Below, piece after piece: positions 27,130 to 38,590 of a stretch of DNA of 64,000 bases (position 1 is its first letter; each line of letters opens with the position of its first letter). Under the pieces are notes generated by a model that ran no database searches, had not been told where the DNA came from, and was given only the letters and a program-made list of their open reading frames with translations. The stretch is from Stieleria maiorica. GTDB taxonomy: Bacteria > Planctomycetota > Planctomycetia > Pirellulales > Pirellulaceae. The stretch is taken from NCBI RefSeq assembly GCF_008035925.1, contig NZ_CP036264.1:6357641-6421640 (forward strand), read 5' to 3'. The position numbers were made by a program, and so were the translations under genes.

Positions 27130-30100
27130 CTAGTGGGGGACGACCCAGGTGCCGGCAATGCGGTCATGCCAGCCTCTTTCGGCGATAAAGACCGCCGCCA
27201 GCACCCACAACACAATCAACGGTGTCACTCGCGGGCTCATCCTGATGGCAAACACGATTGCCAGGGCGAAACACGCCAGGACAAGGATCCAGAAAAACAG
27301 TGCGCGGATCAGCAAACGCCGACGACGGGCCGGTCGGCCGCTTCGATCGACAACCGCACAATCAAAAATGCGGACGAGCGGCGAGGTTGAAAACAACATC
27401 GCGGACAACAAACTGGGCAGGACGACCAGTGCACACAGCACAAACACGGAGCACAGGATCACAAACGCGGCAAACGAGCCGCCTAACTCATAGTCGGTCG
27501 GCCGCCACACCAGAGCATCCAGCACTTCGCTCCATGGCTCGAGTGCCTCCTCGGCTTGCCGCACCTGATCGGCATCCGGCGGAGGCGTCTCGTCAAGAAA
27601 CCGTCGCAGCAACTTCAAGTCGCGTTCGGTCCCGAACACCTGCGTCAAATCTGCTTGCCAGATCTGTTCGTTTCGGATCGTTTCTCGATAGCGGTCGACG
27701 ACGATGATTTTGATCGCGTATGACAACGCTTCACGGCGCTGCATGCTGATCGTTCCACGAATCGTTTCGGGAAAATCCAATGCTCCCGCCGGGCTCGTCC
27801 GACCAACCTCGCCGGTGTGTTGCAAAAGGTCATAAAGTGCAACGTATCCGCTAAGCTCGCCGACTTCGGGAGTCTCTTGAAGTAACCTCCGCTCTGCGGC
27901 GGCAAAGGCAAAGAACAGGGAAAAGGCCGCCAGCGGCATCATCAAGCAACCCACCATGATCCCCCAGCGTCGTCCCAGCGAGACCGTCGTCGCGCCATGC
28001 GTCGTCGCCCGCAACATCCGGTGCAACTCCGCCGGCGCAGATGGCTGATTTAAATCGTCAAGCGTCTCTCGCGACTTGAGCGGGATTCTGCAACTGAATT
28101 CCGCCGACCGGGCGTCGGCATCTGAAACGATCCGATCCTCTATCGCCGCCAGTGCCACTCGCTTTAGAAACGTTGCCGGCGTGTCCGACCGATCAACCGC
28201 CGCAGTGCCGTTTGCTTCATCGATCGCCAACGACGGAGGCTCAAAATCTAACAACAACGCTCGATTGGACGCTGTAATCCACACGCGGTCGAGCGACCAC
28301 GCGACCGGCGTCGCATCCGCAGCTTGCGATTGAAGTTCGGCTGCCAAGTCCGTCAACCAAAAACGGATCGAATTCCATGGACGCTCGGATTTCGGCAAAT
28401 TCAGCAATGCGTCGCCGCCGGGATCTTCAAACGCATGCCATACATGTGTCTCGTCGCGACCACTCGCCAGATAATGCAATCGACCGACGCGTGAAATCGA
28501 CTGCAACGGTCCTGGAAGAGCTTTTAACGAGGTTGACGAGGCATCACCGCGAACGATCCACACCTTTCGCAACAGACGCGGGTCGTACGCCAACAACAAC
28601 TCGCGATCTGGTCGCGAATCGATCGTCTGTAAAACATGGTACGGGCCCAGGACCGTTTTGGACTCTTCTGGCGCGCTCACGGCAAGAGCGGGCGTGTGTT
28701 TTGAAGACGTCTGTGCATCGAGGGCTGGTCGTGCCTGGACCGCGGGAACCTGGATGACGCGAGTTCCGCTGACCAGTTCATGTACCGCGGCGTAACCGTT
28801 TCGATGTCGCATGGTGGCGAACGAGAGCAGAAATGAAAAGCTGCAAATCCACGCGGCCAGCGTTTCAGCAGAACGCATGTCGTCGCCCTCGAAACTTCGT
28901 ATGGCGAATTCGGCATCGATGGCGTACAGCGCCCACCATGGGGCGGACAAAAAGAAAAAGAACGTCAGGGAACGAGCGCACGCACGCGCGATTCCGGAAG
29001 CATCTTGATTGATGCCGACCACACGCAGGCGAAACAATTGTTTGCCGATCGAGGTCCCCCAAAGCCCTTCCAGCACCGTGAAGTACCCGATTATCACGGC
29101 AAAGGCGAAAAAGGACGCCCAGCGGAGCGAGACATCGGTATAGGGGCCGAAACCGGAAAACATCGCCTCTGCGGTTTGGTACCAACCGACGAAATCATCA
29201 AACCAGACACCCGAAATCAGTGACAAGACCGCGATCACGAGAACCGTATCGACCACGTTGGCGACCATCCGAAATCCCACCGTTGCCGCGGCGCAAGCTT
29301 CCGACCGATATGGCAGCAGGTCCTCGCGTAATTGTTGATAGCTGGCGTAACGATTCTCAGCTTGTTTCTCCAGGCACTTGCAAACGATGCGGTCCAGCCC
29401 CTTCGGAATCTCGGGGCGCAGCGCGCTCGGCGGTGGGGCGGGTTGCTCCAAGACGATCGCCAACAATCTGACCATCTGGTCCGCCTGAAAGGGCAGACGT
29501 CCCGTCAATAGATTGAACAGCGTGACGCCGACGCTGTAGAGATCCGATCGTACATCCAATTCATCGCCGCGCAATTGTTCCGGAGATGCGAACAGTGGCG
29601 TACCGAGAATCACACCGCTTTGCGTCAAATCCACTTCGGTCCTCAACTCGCTGGAAATCGAGAGGCCGAAGTCGCCTACCTTGACGGTTCCATCAGCGGT
29701 CAGGAAACAGTTTGCCGGTTTGACATCACGGTGCAGCACGCCCACCTCCGCCGCGGCTTCTAACCCGTCAAGAATCTGCAGAATCAAATCGACGCACTCA
29801 CCCACCGTCGACAGACCGCGCTGGTCGATCCGGTCGTCCAGCGTGCCCCCGTCGACCAACTCCATCGCAATCACGGGAACGCCGTCGATTTCCTCGGTGC
29901 CGAAAACGTACACGCTGTTGGGGTGATTGAGCGATGCGGCGAGTCGGCCTTCGCGAAGAAACCGCGATCGATGCCGGGCTGACTGCAACCGATGATTCAG
30001 AACCTTGAGCGCAACCACGCGTCCACTGTCCGATTCTTCGGCGGCATACACGCAGCCCATCCCGCCGCTGCCCAACAGCCGAACAATCCGGTAACGCCCG

Positions 30101-30255
30101 AGCATATCACCGGCCGCCAAACGGCTCGTCGAAACTTGGCCCTCGGCTGCGGTCGTCTTCAAGCCCTGTCGGATCAGGCAGGCCGGGCACAAACCGGATG
30201 TTGAATCGCCAGTCAGCGGGGCACCGCACCGGGGGCAAGTGTTGGATGCTTTCAT
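27130..30255 (-). CDS. Membrane Ser/Thr protein kinase with zinc ribbon, degenerate second kinase-like region and two RDD domains
   Basis: 1041 residues. An N-terminal zinc ribbon (CPRCG ... CPAC, residues 8-26) precedes a complete Hanks-type kinase (about 55-320): GSGGMG loop, VALK lysine, HRDVKPAN and DFG. An RDD membrane domain follows (about 327-495). Next is a second region (from LGPYHVLQTIDSRPDREL) that lacks HRD and DFG and resembles a degenerate kinase core. Two further membrane segments and a C-terminal second RDD-like block (ARRRRLLIRALFF ... HDRIAGTW) finish the protein. It lies downstream of an ECF-type sigma factor on the same strand, a pairing common in planctomycetes. It likely relays an envelope signal by phosphorylation. 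The target is unknown. Confidence 0.85.
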   Translation of the reverse strand: MKASNTCPRCGAPLTGDSTSGLCPACLIRQGLKTTAAEGQVSTSRLAAGDMLGRYRIVRLLGSGGMGCVYAAEESDSGRVVALKVLNHRLQSARHRSRFLREGRLAASLNHPNSVYVFGTEEIDGVPVIAMELVDGGTLDDRIDQRGLSTVGECVDLILQILDGLEAAAEVGVLHRDVKPANCFLTADGTVKVGDFGLSISSELRTEVDLTQSGVILGTPLFASPEQLRGDELDVRSDLYSVGVTLFNLLTGRLPFQADQMVRLLAIVLEQPAPPPSALRPEIPKGLDRIVCKCLEKQAENRYASYQQLREDLLPYRSEACAAATVGFRMVANVVDTVLVIAVLSLISGVWFDDFVGWYQTAEAMFSGFGPYTDVSLRWASFFAFAVIIGYFTVLEGLWGTSIGKQLFRLRVVGINQDASGIARACARSLTFFFFLSAPWWALYAIDAEFAIRSFEGDDMRSAETLAAWICSFSFLLSFATMRHRNGYAAVHELVSGTRVIQVPAVQARPALDAQTSSKHTPALAVSAPEESKTVLGPYHVLQTIDSRPDRELLLAYDPRLLRKVWIVRGDASSTSLKALPGPLQSISRVGRLHYLASGRDETHVWHAFEDPGGDALLNLPKSERPWNSIRFWLTDLAAELQSQAADATPVAWSLDRVWITASNRALLLDFEPPSLAIDEANGTAAVDRSDTPATFLKRVALAAIEDRIVSDADARSAEFSCRIPLKSRETLDDLNQPSAPAELHRMLRATTHGATTVSLGRRWGIMVGCLMMPLAAFSLFFAFAAAERRLLQETPEVGELSGYVALYDLLQHTGEVGRTSPAGALDFPETIRGTISMQRREALSYAIKIIVVDRYRETIRNEQIWQADLTQVFGTERDLKLLRRFLDETPPPDADQVRQAEEALEPWSEVLDALVWRPTDYELGGSFAAFVILCSVFVLCALVVLPSLLSAMLFSTSPLVRIFDCAVVDRSGRPARRRRLLIRALFFWILVLACFALAIVFAIRMSPRVTPLIVLWVLAAVFIAERGWHDRIAGTWVVPH

Positions 30256-30364
30256 TGTCCGGACCAGGACTCGGAAGGACGATCGGAATTGACTCTACCA
30301 TCACCTACCGAAACCGCTCCAACAGGTCACGCGAAAAGGCCAGAAAAACATCAGCCTTGAATGG

Positions 30365-30471
30365 CACGGGCTTAAGCCAATACGCTGAGCCGTAGGCGCT
30401 AGCCTCGGGCGTTACCGCCGTGCCAAAGGCCTGTCAAGGCCCGCGGTTAGCGCCGGCTCACTAAGCCCGTG
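30365..30471. repeat. Inverted-repeat element between sigma factor and kinase genes
   Basis: The outer arms CACGGGCTTA (30365-30374) and TAAGCCCGTG (30462-30471) are perfect inverses. The inner arms TGAGCCGTAGGCGCTAGCC (from 30385) and a related inverse ending GCCGGCTCA (to 30460) form a second imperfect stem. It lies in the 225-base gap between the two genes. Confidence 0.75.
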
Positions 30472-30480
30472 TCATTCACA

Positions 30481-31344
30481 TCAGCCTCTTTGGGTTCCCT
30501 GCAAGGCGGAAAAAAGCCACCGGATTTCGTCGTCAATCTGGTCCTCTGCCGCCACCGTGTCGGCGATCGCGGCCCGCAGCAGTTCACGGTATCGCGCTCT
30601 CAACCGGTGTGTCATCATCTTTAGTCCACCGACCGACTTGCCGTGGGCTTGGGCCAATTCCGCGTATCGCATTCGGTCGCTGTCGGCCAATAAGAACGCC
30701 TTCAATTCGGCAAACAGCTGCGTTTCATCTTCGAATTCCGATTCCAGTTGCTGCATCACCTGGTCGATCAGATGGATCGCCCATCGCCGATCGTATTCCT
30801 GATCCGGTGTCACGGAAGTGGCGGGATCGATGCGAAACGTCTCGTCCGCGGATTCGAAATCGAGTGAAAGAATGGATTGCCGTCCACCACGCTTTTCCGC
30901 GGAGGCTTTCTCCCGCTGATGGCTGATAAAGTTCTTGAAAGCGGTCAGCAAAAACGATCGGAAACGCCCACGCTGCGGTGAGGCGACCCGCACGAGATCC
31001 TTTTCCAGCAGCTCGGCAAAGAATGCTTGCGTGAGGTCTTGGGCGTCGTTGACATTTCCGACGCGGCGTCGCGCGAACAGGTACAAAGGTTGCCAATACG
31101 CCTGGCAAAGCTCGCTCAGGGCCTGCTGTTGTCGCTCGCGACCCGAATGTCCGTCGAGTGAGCCGTTGCTGACATTGTCTTGCGAGACTTGGATCGATGA
31201 CACACTCCCCGGAGCACGGCGATTGCCAGCGGTCGTCGAAGAGTTGTCCGAACGCGCGGCGGCCTGAATCAGGCTCCAACGGGTCGTTCGAAATGCCCCC
31301 ACGCGTTCAGACGAATGCGCGGGGTTTGGGGATGCTCTTGCCAT
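30481..31344 (-). CDS. ECF-type RNA polymerase sigma factor
   Basis: 287 residues from ATG 31344 (MARASPNPAHSSERVGAF). The frame stays open to 31455, which would add 37 residues with no family resemblance. Sigma region 2 is seen in YWQPLYLFARRRVGNVNDAQDLTQAFFAELL, split here as two blocks (YWQPLYLFARRR and NDAQDLTQAFFAEL). Region 4 helix-turn-helix is YAELAQAHGKSVGGLKMMTH near the C-terminus. The central linker carries KRGGRQSILSLDFESADE, typical of planctomycete ECF factors that act with Ser/Thr kinases. No anti-sigma gene is adjacent; the kinase at 27130 is the probable signalling partner. An upstream spacer of about 160 bases separates it from the divergent efflux operon. Confidence 0.85.
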   Translation of the reverse strand: MARASPNPAHSSERVGAFRTTRWSLIQAAARSDNSSTTAGNRRAPGSVSSIQVSQDNVSNGSLDGHSGRERQQQALSELCQAYWQPLYLFARRRVGNVNDAQDLTQAFFAELLEKDLVRVASPQRGRFRSFLLTAFKNFISHQREKASAEKRGGRQSILSLDFESADETFRIDPATSVTPDQEYDRRWAIHLIDQVMQQLESEFEDETQLFAELKAFLLADSDRMRYAELAQAHGKSVGGLKMMTHRLRARYRELLRAAIADTVAAEDQIDDEIRWLFSALQGTQRG

Positions 31345-31506
31345 GGAATCAGATGCGCGACAATGACTCGTCTTGCTGCTCTCGGCGAGAATGGGGTATT
31401 CAAAATGACGTACGGCGCCGGGCAAAACTAGAGGGATTACCGTATTCGCCCACATTGAAGGAACTTGGGCTTGTCGTCACCCCGCGGCGAATTCTAGATC
31501 TGGGGC

Positions 31507-33042
31507 ATGATCCGTCTCGAACCACTCCGCGCCCGCCAATATGGGTGGATTGCCGCCCTGCTGCTTTCCACACTGGTCGGCTGCGCCGGTCGCGAGGTGG
31601 CGGGGACGTTTCGAAACGAGTCTCCGCCGCCATTTTCCGCGAGCGGTCAGGAAGTGGTGCCGGACCGCTGGTGGGTGACGTTTGATGATCCGGGACTGAA
31701 CCGCCAGATCAATGAGGCGTTGGACAACAATTTTACACTCGCCGCTGCCTTGGATCGGTTGTCGGCGGCCCGCGCTTTGACCCGCCGCGAGGCGTCGGAC
31801 CTGTGGCCGGACGTCGACGGCGTGGCGGAAATCGCCAGCGTTTTCGGGCCCGGTCGGGATCGCACCAGTTACACGCTGGGGTTGGATACGTCCTACCAGG
31901 TGGACCTGTGGGGGCAAATTGAATCGCGGGTCCAGGCCGAGCGGCTTCGCGCGTCGGCCACCCGGGCGGATTATCACGCGATCGCGCTGACGCTGTCGGC
32001 CGAGATCGCGCGGACGTGGTTCTCGCTGATCGAGGCGCGTGCACAATTGGCCCTGGTCGAAGAACAGATTGACACCAACCGCAACGGAGTCATCGCCCAG
32101 GAGCTCAAATTCGGCGCCGGTGAAGTCGGCGGCCCCGACGTTCTCCGCCAACGTCAGTTGGTCGAATCGACGCTGGAGCAATCGGTCGTCGTCAGGGCGC
32201 GCATCGAGGTGCTGGAACACCAGCTGGCCGTGTTGCTGGGCGAACTTCCCCAACAGGCCAGCTATTACACTGGGGCGGAATTACCGGCGTTGCCGCCGCT
32301 GCCGGACACGGGATTGCCGTCGGAGTTGTTGCAGCGCCGCCCCGACGTTCGCCGCGACTACTTGGCCTTCATGGCAGCCGATCGTGATTTGGCGTCGGCC
32401 ATCAGCGCCCAGTATCCGCGTTTGAATCTCAGCGCTTCGGTCCTGAACATCGCCGAAAAGCCCGAAACCCTGTTCCGGGATTGGTTCGTCGCGATCGGCG
32501 GACAATTGATCGCGCCGCTGTTTGACGGGGGGCAACGTCGCGCCGAAGTCGACCGCACGGCGGCGCTGCTGCGGCAACGATTTAACGAGTATGGCGAGAC
32601 GATGCTGACGGCGTTTCGGGAAGTCGAGGACAATTTGGCGTTGGAACGGAATCAATTGCAGCGTCTGAAGCATCTTGAACTGCAATCCGAACTGGCCCGT
32701 CAGGCCTCCGATCAGCTACGTCGACGCTACCTGTTCAGGGAGGCGGATTACTTGGACGTGCTCAGCGCGACCACGGCCGAACAACGATTGCAGCGCGAAA
32801 CCTTGGCGGCTCGACTAGAATTACTCCTGATCCGTGTCAGCCTGTACTTGGCGTTGGCCGGAGATTTTGACACTCAACAGACAGAGCAATTAGAGTTACC
32901 GGCGTCGGCCGTCCCCGTTGACGAGGCTGTTGGAGAGGGCGTCGGCGGCGCGAGACCTGAACCGCTGCCGGAGCCGGCTTCGGAACTTGAGGAACTTTTA
33001 CGGTCGGTGGAACCCTTCCCTGCAATCGATGGCAAACAATGA
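31507..33042 (+). CDS. RND efflux outer-membrane factor, NodT/TolC-type lipoprotein
   Basis: 511 residues. The signal peptide ends in a lipobox LVGC (Cys26). The mature protein has the two OEP repeats of TolC-like channels: [20 protein letters not shown], and [20 protein letters not shown] followed by [17 protein letters not shown]. Coiled-coil stretches and an acidic Glu-rich tail complete it. It forms the outer-membrane channel of the tripartite pump encoded by the next two genes. The adaptor gene starts 14 bases before its stop, so all three proteins are translationally coupled. Confidence 0.9.
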   Translation: MIRLEPLRARQYGWIAALLLSTLVGCAGREVAGTFRNESPPPFSASGQEVVPDRWWVTFDDPGLNRQINEALDNNFTLAAALDRLSAARALTRREASDLWPDVDGVAEIASVFGPGRDRTSYTLGLDTSYQVDLWGQIESRVQAERLRASATRADYHAIALTLSAEIARTWFSLIEARAQLALVEEQIDTNRNGVIAQELKFGAGEVGGPDVLRQRQLVESTLEQSVVVRARIEVLEHQLAVLLGELPQQASYYTGAELPALPPLPDTGLPSELLQRRPDVRRDYLAFMAADRDLASAISAQYPRLNLSASVLNIAEKPETLFRDWFVAIGGQLIAPLFDGGQRRAEVDRTAALLRQRFNEYGETMLTAFREVEDNLALERNQLQRLKHLELQSELARQASDQLRRRYLFREADYLDVLSATTAEQRLQRETLAARLELLLIRVSLYLALAGDFDTQQTEQLELPASAVPVDEAVGEGVGGARPEPLPEPASELEELLRSVEPFPAIDGKQ

Positions 33043-34288
33043 CACCCCGCAGCGACAAACCCTTTGGCGCCTGCTCCGCGTCGCCGGCAACGCCCTGGCC
33101 TGTTTCCTGATTCTGGGCGCTTCGGCCGCCGCGATCGTGGTGATCAACCGCACCGAGCCGACCGCCCAACAGATCAGTGCGACACGCAAATCGGCCGCAC
33201 TGGTCGAAACGATTTCCGTCCGCCGTGGCACCTTTCGCCCCCGTTTGTCGGTCCTCGGGACGGTGGAACCGGCCCAGGACATCGTGCTCAGCCCGCGGGT
33301 CAGCGGTCCGGTGATCGAATTGTCCCCCCGGTTCGTCCCCGGCGGGATGGTCCACGCCGGCGACCTGTTACTGCGGATCGACCCCGCCGACTTCGAAAAC
33401 GCGCTTTCGATCCGAAAGAGTGAACTGGAACAGGCCAAAGCGTCGCTGGAAATCGAACAGGGCCGGCAAAGTCTGGCCGAAAAAGAACTGTCATTGCTGG
33501 AGGGGACGATCGGCGACGCCAACCGATCCCTGGTGCTCCGCGAACCTCAAATCGCATCCATTCGGGCCGAGTTCAGCGCGGCCCAAGCGGCCGTCGAGCG
33601 GGCCGAGTTGGATTTGCAGCGAACCAGCGTCGCGGCCCCCTTTGATGCCCAAATCCTCAGCCGTTCGGTCAACGTCGGTTCCCAGGTCTCCCCCGGCGAT
33701 GAACTCGCCCGACTGGTCGGTATCGGTGAATACTGGGTGATGGCCGCCGTCCCGGTACGCAGCCTGCCATGGGTGCAGTTTCCCGGGCCGGTCGACCAGG
33801 AAGGGGCCGGCGGTTCGAAAGGGTCGGCCGTGCGATTGCGAAACCCGGGTGCCTGGCCACCGGGGGCCGAGCGACTCGGACAGGTCGCACGCATGATCGG
33901 TACGCTGGACCAGCAAACGCGTTTGGCCCGCGTGCTGGTCACCGTCCCCGATCCGCTGGGGGAATCCGACCAGGCACCGCCGCTGATCCTGGACACGCTG
34001 ATCGAAACCGAAATCGAAGGCAAACCGATCGAAGACGTGGTGCGGCTGGATCGAAAGTACATCCGTGACAGCGACACGGTCTGGGTCATGAAAGACGACG
34101 TCCTGGAAATCCGCGAAACCGAGATCGTTTTCCGCGACGCCGAGTACGCGTACATCCGCCAGGGGCTCGCCGACGGCGAAGAAGTCGTCGTGACCACGCT
34201 GGCGACGGTGGCCGATGGAATCGGGCTGCGCAAAATCGACGACGCGTCCGATCCGGCGGCTGGCTCCGACGAGGAGTTGATCCAGTGA
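33029..34288 (+). CDS. RND efflux periplasmic adaptor (membrane-fusion protein)
   Basis: 419 residues from ATG 33029, which overlaps the channel gene. The frame is open further upstream, but the internal ATG precedes a good N-terminal membrane anchor ([17 protein letters not shown]). The lipoyl half-motifs surround [19 protein letters not shown], with a long coiled-coil hairpin (about 130-190) and [19 protein letters not shown] at the second lipoyl half. The beta-barrel and membrane-proximal domains end near [16 protein letters not shown]. The protein bridges the inner-membrane pump and the outer-membrane channel. Confidence 0.9.
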   Translation: MANNDTPQRQTLWRLLRVAGNALACFLILGASAAAIVVINRTEPTAQQISATRKSAALVETISVRRGTFRPRLSVLGTVEPAQDIVLSPRVSGPVIELSPRFVPGGMVHAGDLLLRIDPADFENALSIRKSELEQAKASLEIEQGRQSLAEKELSLLEGTIGDANRSLVLREPQIASIRAEFSAAQAAVERAELDLQRTSVAAPFDAQILSRSVNVGSQVSPGDELARLVGIGEYWVMAAVPVRSLPWVQFPGPVDQEGAGGSKGSAVRLRNPGAWPPGAERLGQVARMIGTLDQQTRLARVLVTVPDPLGESDQAPPLILDTLIETEIEGKPIEDVVRLDRKYIRDSDTVWVMKDDVLEIRETEIVFRDAEYAYIRQGLADGEEVVVTTLATVADGIGLRKIDDASDPAAGSDEELIQ

Positions 34289-37200
34289 CCCAAGTTGCGG
34301 AATCGCAGGACACGCCGTCTGCCGAGGTCGATGTTCCACCGCCGCCGGATCATCCGTCGCATCGCGGACCGATCGCATGGATGGCCCGCAATTCGATCGC
34401 CGCCAATTTGCTGATGTTCATCTTGCTCGGTGGCGGAGTCTGGTCGGCCATCGTGATCCAGAAGGAAGTCTTTCCACAGTTCGAACTCGACATCGTCGAA
34501 GTCAGCGTGGACTATCCCGGCGCCGCCCCGGAAGAGGTCGAGCAAGGCATCTTGCGACCGATCGAGGGCGCCGTTCGCTCGGTCGAAGGGATCCGTGAAA
34601 TCACCAGCGAAGCCCGCGAAGGCCGCGGCGAAGTGCTGATCGAAATCGTGGCCGGCGGGCAGCGGATGAAAGCGTTCCAGGACATCGAGCAAGCGGTCAG
34701 CCGGATTCGCACCTTTCCCGATCAAATCGAACAGCCCGAGGTGCGGTTGCAATCCGAGCAGCGCGAGGCGATGCAGGTGGCGATCTATGGTCCGGTCGAC
34801 ATCTGGACGCTACGCAAACTGGCCGAACAGCTGCGCGACCAATTGCAAGCCAACGACCAGATCACCCAGGTCGAACTGCGACGGGTACCGGCGTACGTCA
34901 CCCACGTGGAAATCCCGCGTCAGCGGCTGCGTGAGTACGGGCTGACGTTGCCCGACGTGGCGGACATCATCCGAACGTCCAGCCAGGACGTGGCGGCCGG
35001 TTCGGTCCAGACCAGCGGCGGCGAGATCCTGTTACGTGTCAAAGCACGCAAACAGTGGGCCGATGAATTCGCGGCGATGGAAATCGTGACCGGACGCGAC
35101 GGCCCGGCCGTCACCCTGGGGGACATCGCCACGATCCGCGACGGATTCGAAGAAGTCGGCTTTCACTCCCAATTCAGCCAAACGCCGTCGGTCGAACTGG
35201 ATATCTTTCGCACCGGTTCCCAATCGCCGACGGATGTCGCCGAAGCGGTCGAGCGGACGATGCGGGCCTTTGAAACCGGACTGCCGCCGGGCGTGAAGTG
35301 GCGCGTCGACCGAAACAACGCCGAAGAGTTTCGCCGCCGGCTGAATCTGGTTTTGGAAAACGCGGTGATGGCGGTCGTGATCGTGTTGGTGATCCTGGCG
35401 CTGTTCCTGGAAATGCGGCTCGCGTTTTGGGTCATGATGGGCATGGCCGTTTCGTTCGTCGGCGGGATCTTGTTGCTGCCCTTGGCGGACGTCAGCATCA
35501 ACATGATCTCGCTGTTCGGGTTCCTGGTCGTGTTGGGGATCGTCGTCGACGACGCCGTCGTGGTCGGCGAAAACGTCTATGAGAAACGCCAACACAGCGA
35601 CGATGACGAACAGGCTGCGATCGAAGGGACACGCGAGGTCGCCGGCCCGGTCGTCTTCAGCATCTTGACCAACATCGTCGCCTTCGTCCCGCTGATGTTT
35701 ATCCCCGGCGAGACCGGAAAGTTTTGGGGACCGCTGCCGGTCGTCGTGATCCTGGTGCTGTCGCTGTCCCTGTTGGAATCGCTGTTCATTCTGCCGGCAC
35801 ACCTGGCACACGCGCGCGAGGGCGGACGAAAGAAGCACGGTTTGGGGGCAACCCTGCACCGCGGCCAACAAGCCTTCGGCCGGCTGTTCAATCGCGCCGT
35901 CGAGATCTTCTTCCGACCCGTTTTAGTCACCTGCTTGCGATTTCGATACGTCACCGCGTCGACCGCCCTGGCGCTGTTCCTGGTCGTCGGCGGATACGCC
36001 ACCAGCGCCCACATGGGTATGATCTTGATGCCCGAGGTCTCCGCCGATGAAATCGAAGCCGGCGTGCGCATGCCCGTCGGCACCACCCAGGCCCAGGCGG
36101 CCGCGATCGCCAAAGCGGTGACCGATGCCAGTTTGCGGATGTTCGAAGAACACAACCTGTACGAGGTCGCCGAAGGCATCAAAACCAACGTCCGCGGCGA
36201 AAGTTTTATCGACGTGGAAATTGTCATGAAGCCACCGGACCAGCGTGACATGACGGCCGGACAAGTCATCGAACTATGGCGCGATTCGATCGGCGACTTG
36301 CCGGGCGTCAGCCAGGTGACTTTCGAAGCCGAACGCGGCCCCGGCGGTCACCGCCGCGCGATCAGCATCGACCTCAGCCACAGCGACATCGGCGTTCTGG
36401 AAAAGGCGTCGCAAGCATTGGTCCAGCGCTGCGAACGGTTCGCCAACGTTCGCGACGTCAACGACAGTTACAACAAAGGCAAGGTCCAATACGATTTCCG
36501 ACTTCGCCCCGAAGGCCGCGCGCTGGGGCTGACCGATGAAGAGTTGGGCGAACAGCTTCGCGGCGCGTTCTTCGGTTCGCTGGCGCTGCGGCTGTTGCGT
36601 GGCACCAACGAAATCGAAGTCCGAGTGAAATTGCCGGAGGATCAGCGCGAGGACATCTATCACCTGGAGGACATGGTCATTCGCACGCCCTCGGGTGCCG
36701 AAGTGCCGCTGTTGGACGTCGCTGAATTGGATCAATCGTTGGCTTTTCGCTCGATCGATCGCCGCGACGGCCGCCGAGTGATCAACGTTTCAATGGATGT
36801 CGAACCCAAGCGCGCGGTGACCCAAGTGATCGAAGCACTTCGTAACGAAGAACTGCCGCGGTTGCGTGCGGATTACCCCGGGATCACGTGGAGTTTCGAA
36901 GGCAGCGATGCGGAGATGCGACGTGCCACCGCGTCGCTTTGGGGATCGTTCGGTCTGGCCCTGGCGGTGATCTATTCGCTGCTGGCCGTCGCGTTTCGCG
37001 GTTACATCCAACCGTTGATCGTGCTGGTCGCCATCCCCTTCGGGATCGTCGGCGCGGTCCTGGGACACATGCTGCTGGGTTATGACCTTTCGCTGGTCAG
37101 CCTGATGGGTGTGATCGCGCTTTCGGGTGTGGTGATCAACGACTCGTTGATCATGATCGATTATGCCAACCGTCGCCGCGAAGAACGACACACCGCGTTC

Positions 37201-37455
37201 GACGCGATCCTGCAAGCCGGACTGCGACGATTCCGGCCGATCTTGCTGACCACGCTGACCACCTTCGGCGGGTTGGTGCCGCTGATCTTCGAAGATTCCT
37301 TGCAAGCCCAATACATCATCCCGATGGCCATTTCACTGGGCTTCGGCATCCTGTTCGCAACCGCCATCATCCTGGTGCTGGTCCCGTGTCTGTACCTGAT
37401 CCTGGAGGACATCCTGGCGATCGCGACGGGTAAGCGGGCAGAGCCCGAGTCGTGA
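34285..37455 (+). CDS. RND-family inner-membrane efflux pump (AcrB/HAE1-like)
   Basis: 1056 residues from a GTG that overlaps the adaptor stop (GTGA). The full RND pattern is present: TM1 near [14 protein letters not shown], a first periplasmic loop with [15 protein letters not shown], and TM2-6 (about 345-500). TM4 carries [16 protein letters not shown], the Asp pair for proton relay. The second half repeats this with [23 protein letters not shown]. Closest in pattern to multidrug/hydrophobe exporters rather than CusA metal pumps. The substrate is unknown. A hairpin at 37467-37492 follows the stop and may terminate the operon. Confidence 0.9.
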   Translation: MTQVAESQDTPSAEVDVPPPPDHPSHRGPIAWMARNSIAANLLMFILLGGGVWSAIVIQKEVFPQFELDIVEVSVDYPGAAPEEVEQGILRPIEGAVRSVEGIREITSEAREGRGEVLIEIVAGGQRMKAFQDIEQAVSRIRTFPDQIEQPEVRLQSEQREAMQVAIYGPVDIWTLRKLAEQLRDQLQANDQITQVELRRVPAYVTHVEIPRQRLREYGLTLPDVADIIRTSSQDVAAGSVQTSGGEILLRVKARKQWADEFAAMEIVTGRDGPAVTLGDIATIRDGFEEVGFHSQFSQTPSVELDIFRTGSQSPTDVAEAVERTMRAFETGLPPGVKWRVDRNNAEEFRRRLNLVLENAVMAVVIVLVILALFLEMRLAFWVMMGMAVSFVGGILLLPLADVSINMISLFGFLVVLGIVVDDAVVVGENVYEKRQHSDDDEQAAIEGTREVAGPVVFSILTNIVAFVPLMFIPGETGKFWGPLPVVVILVLSLSLLESLFILPAHLAHAREGGRKKHGLGATLHRGQQAFGRLFNRAVEIFFRPVLVTCLRFRYVTASTALALFLVVGGYATSAHMGMILMPEVSADEIEAGVRMPVGTTQAQAAAIAKAVTDASLRMFEEHNLYEVAEGIKTNVRGESFIDVEIVMKPPDQRDMTAGQVIELWRDSIGDLPGVSQVTFEAERGPGGHRRAISIDLSHSDIGVLEKASQALVQRCERFANVRDVNDSYNKGKVQYDFRLRPEGRALGLTDEELGEQLRGAFFGSLALRLLRGTNEIEVRVKLPEDQREDIYHLEDMVIRTPSGAEVPLLDVAELDQSLAFRSIDRRDGRRVINVSMDVEPKRAVTQVIEALRNEELPRLRADYPGITWSFEGSDAEMRRATASLWGSFGLALAVIYSLLAVAFRGYIQPLIVLVAIPFGIVGAVLGHMLLGYDLSLVSLMGVIALSGVVINDSLIMIDYANRRREERHTAFDAILQAGLRRFRPILLTTLTTFGGLVPLIFEDSLQAQYIIPMAISLGFGILFATAIILVLVPCLYLILEDILAIATGKRAEPES

Positions 37456-37466
37456 TCCCTCTCTAA

Positions 37467-37492
37467 GTACGACGGTCCCTTCCGGGCCGTCG
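37467..37492 (+). terminator. Hairpin after the RND operon, copy of a dispersed palindrome family
   Basis: The stem CGACGG / CCGTCG encloses TCCCTTCCGGG. There is no U-run, so termination is only possible. The same core occurs at 13983-14004 and three times in the 44.5-kb array. Confidence 0.45.
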
Positions 37493-37553
37493 ACCGATAG
37501 ACTCTCCGCGACGACTTGGAAAGGACGTCGTACCATGATCTTTGAATCGCCTC

Positions 37554-38327
37554 TCATTCCACGTCACGAAAACGTTTGCGATAGGCCAGCGGTGTCATGC
37601 CGGTGAAGCGGCGGAATCGTTTCGTGAAATGGCTTTGATCGAAAAAGCCGACGGCGACGGAGATGTCGGTGATCGAATCGGACGTGCGTGTCAGGCGGTC
37701 GCGTGCGTCTTGGATTCGGCGGGAAAGGATATATTCCGTCGGTGACATTCTTAGCAGCGTCCGAAAACGGTGATTGAACTGCGACGAGGACAGACCGGAC
37801 ATCTCGGCCAGGTCCTTCATCGACAGGGGCTTCGCGTAGTTTTCGTCGATGAATCGGATCGCCGGCGCCAGATCGCTGAAGAATGAGGCCTGTTCGGCGG
37901 GCGTGGCGATCGGGTACATCACGCCCGCGATTCCGATCACCTGGGCAGTCGCGGAAAAGAGCGGCGTCTTGGTAGAGACATACCACTGGGGAGTCCCGCG
38001 CACGTGGGGAACCAACCAAACCTGGTTGGGAATCGAGCGACGCAGTTCCATCACCCGACGGTCTTCGGCGTGGTACGCATCGGCCAGCGCGGGCGGCTGA
38101 AAGTCGCTGTCGGTCCGCCCGTAAAGCTCCTCGACGTCCGCCAATCCGAAGACGTCCGTCAGCGTGCGGGGGTTCACCGCGATGTAACGCTGGCGATGGT
38201 CCTTGGCGTAAAAGAGCACCAGGGGAAGGTGCTCGAAAAGCTCGATCACGCTGCGCACGCCGGGGTGTCGCTGCACAAACGCCTCGCTAAACGCCCGGCC
38301 GTTTCGTGGGGAGTCAGAATTCGGCAT
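37554..38327 (-). CDS. AraC-family transcriptional regulator with N-terminal PAS-like sensor domain
   Basis: 257 residues from ATG 38327 (MPNSDSPRNGRAFSEAF). The frame is open to 38438. The N-terminal domain (about 20-130) resembles a PAS fold: LPLVLFYAKDHRQRYIAVN and GRTDSDFQPPALADAY. The C-terminal AraC double helix-turn-helix is complete (LAEMSGLSSSQFNHRFRTLL and DISVAVGFFDQSHFTKRFRR). It is divergent from the PSCyt/DUF1553 operon at 38591, which is its most likely target. It could instead act on the efflux operon to its left, with which it converges. Confidence 0.85.
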   Translation of the reverse strand: MPNSDSPRNGRAFSEAFVQRHPGVRSVIELFEHLPLVLFYAKDHRQRYIAVNPRTLTDVFGLADVEELYGRTDSDFQPPALADAYHAEDRRVMELRRSIPNQVWLVPHVRGTPQWYVSTKTPLFSATAQVIGIAGVMYPIATPAEQASFFSDLAPAIRFIDENYAKPLSMKDLAEMSGLSSSQFNHRFRTLLRMSPTEYILSRRIQDARDRLTRTSDSITDISVAVGFFDQSHFTKRFRRFTGMTPLAYRKRFRDVE

Positions 38328-38590
38328 GGGATGTGATGCGGTCTGGGATCCGTGGGTTCGCGCTGCCATCCGTGGGCGATCGACCTTCCTGTGGTTCAGG
38401 GCAGCCAGAAAAATTTGCGATCCCCCCTTAGAATCCAATGACTAATATCGGCTTCGTTGCGGCGAAATGCATGGGCGACCGGCAAATCGTACCAAACTGG
38501 ACCGGTGGATGTACAAGACCTCGGTGGGTGATCGGCTAGAATTAAGGGCGTTCAGAATGCCCACCTCCACCCGCATCGGCGGATCATCGA

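Noticed and set aside
31507..37455. RND efflux operon as exporter for the biosynthetic cluster
   Set aside because: It lies 18 kb away with sulfatase, cytochrome and kinase genes between, and nothing links the two.
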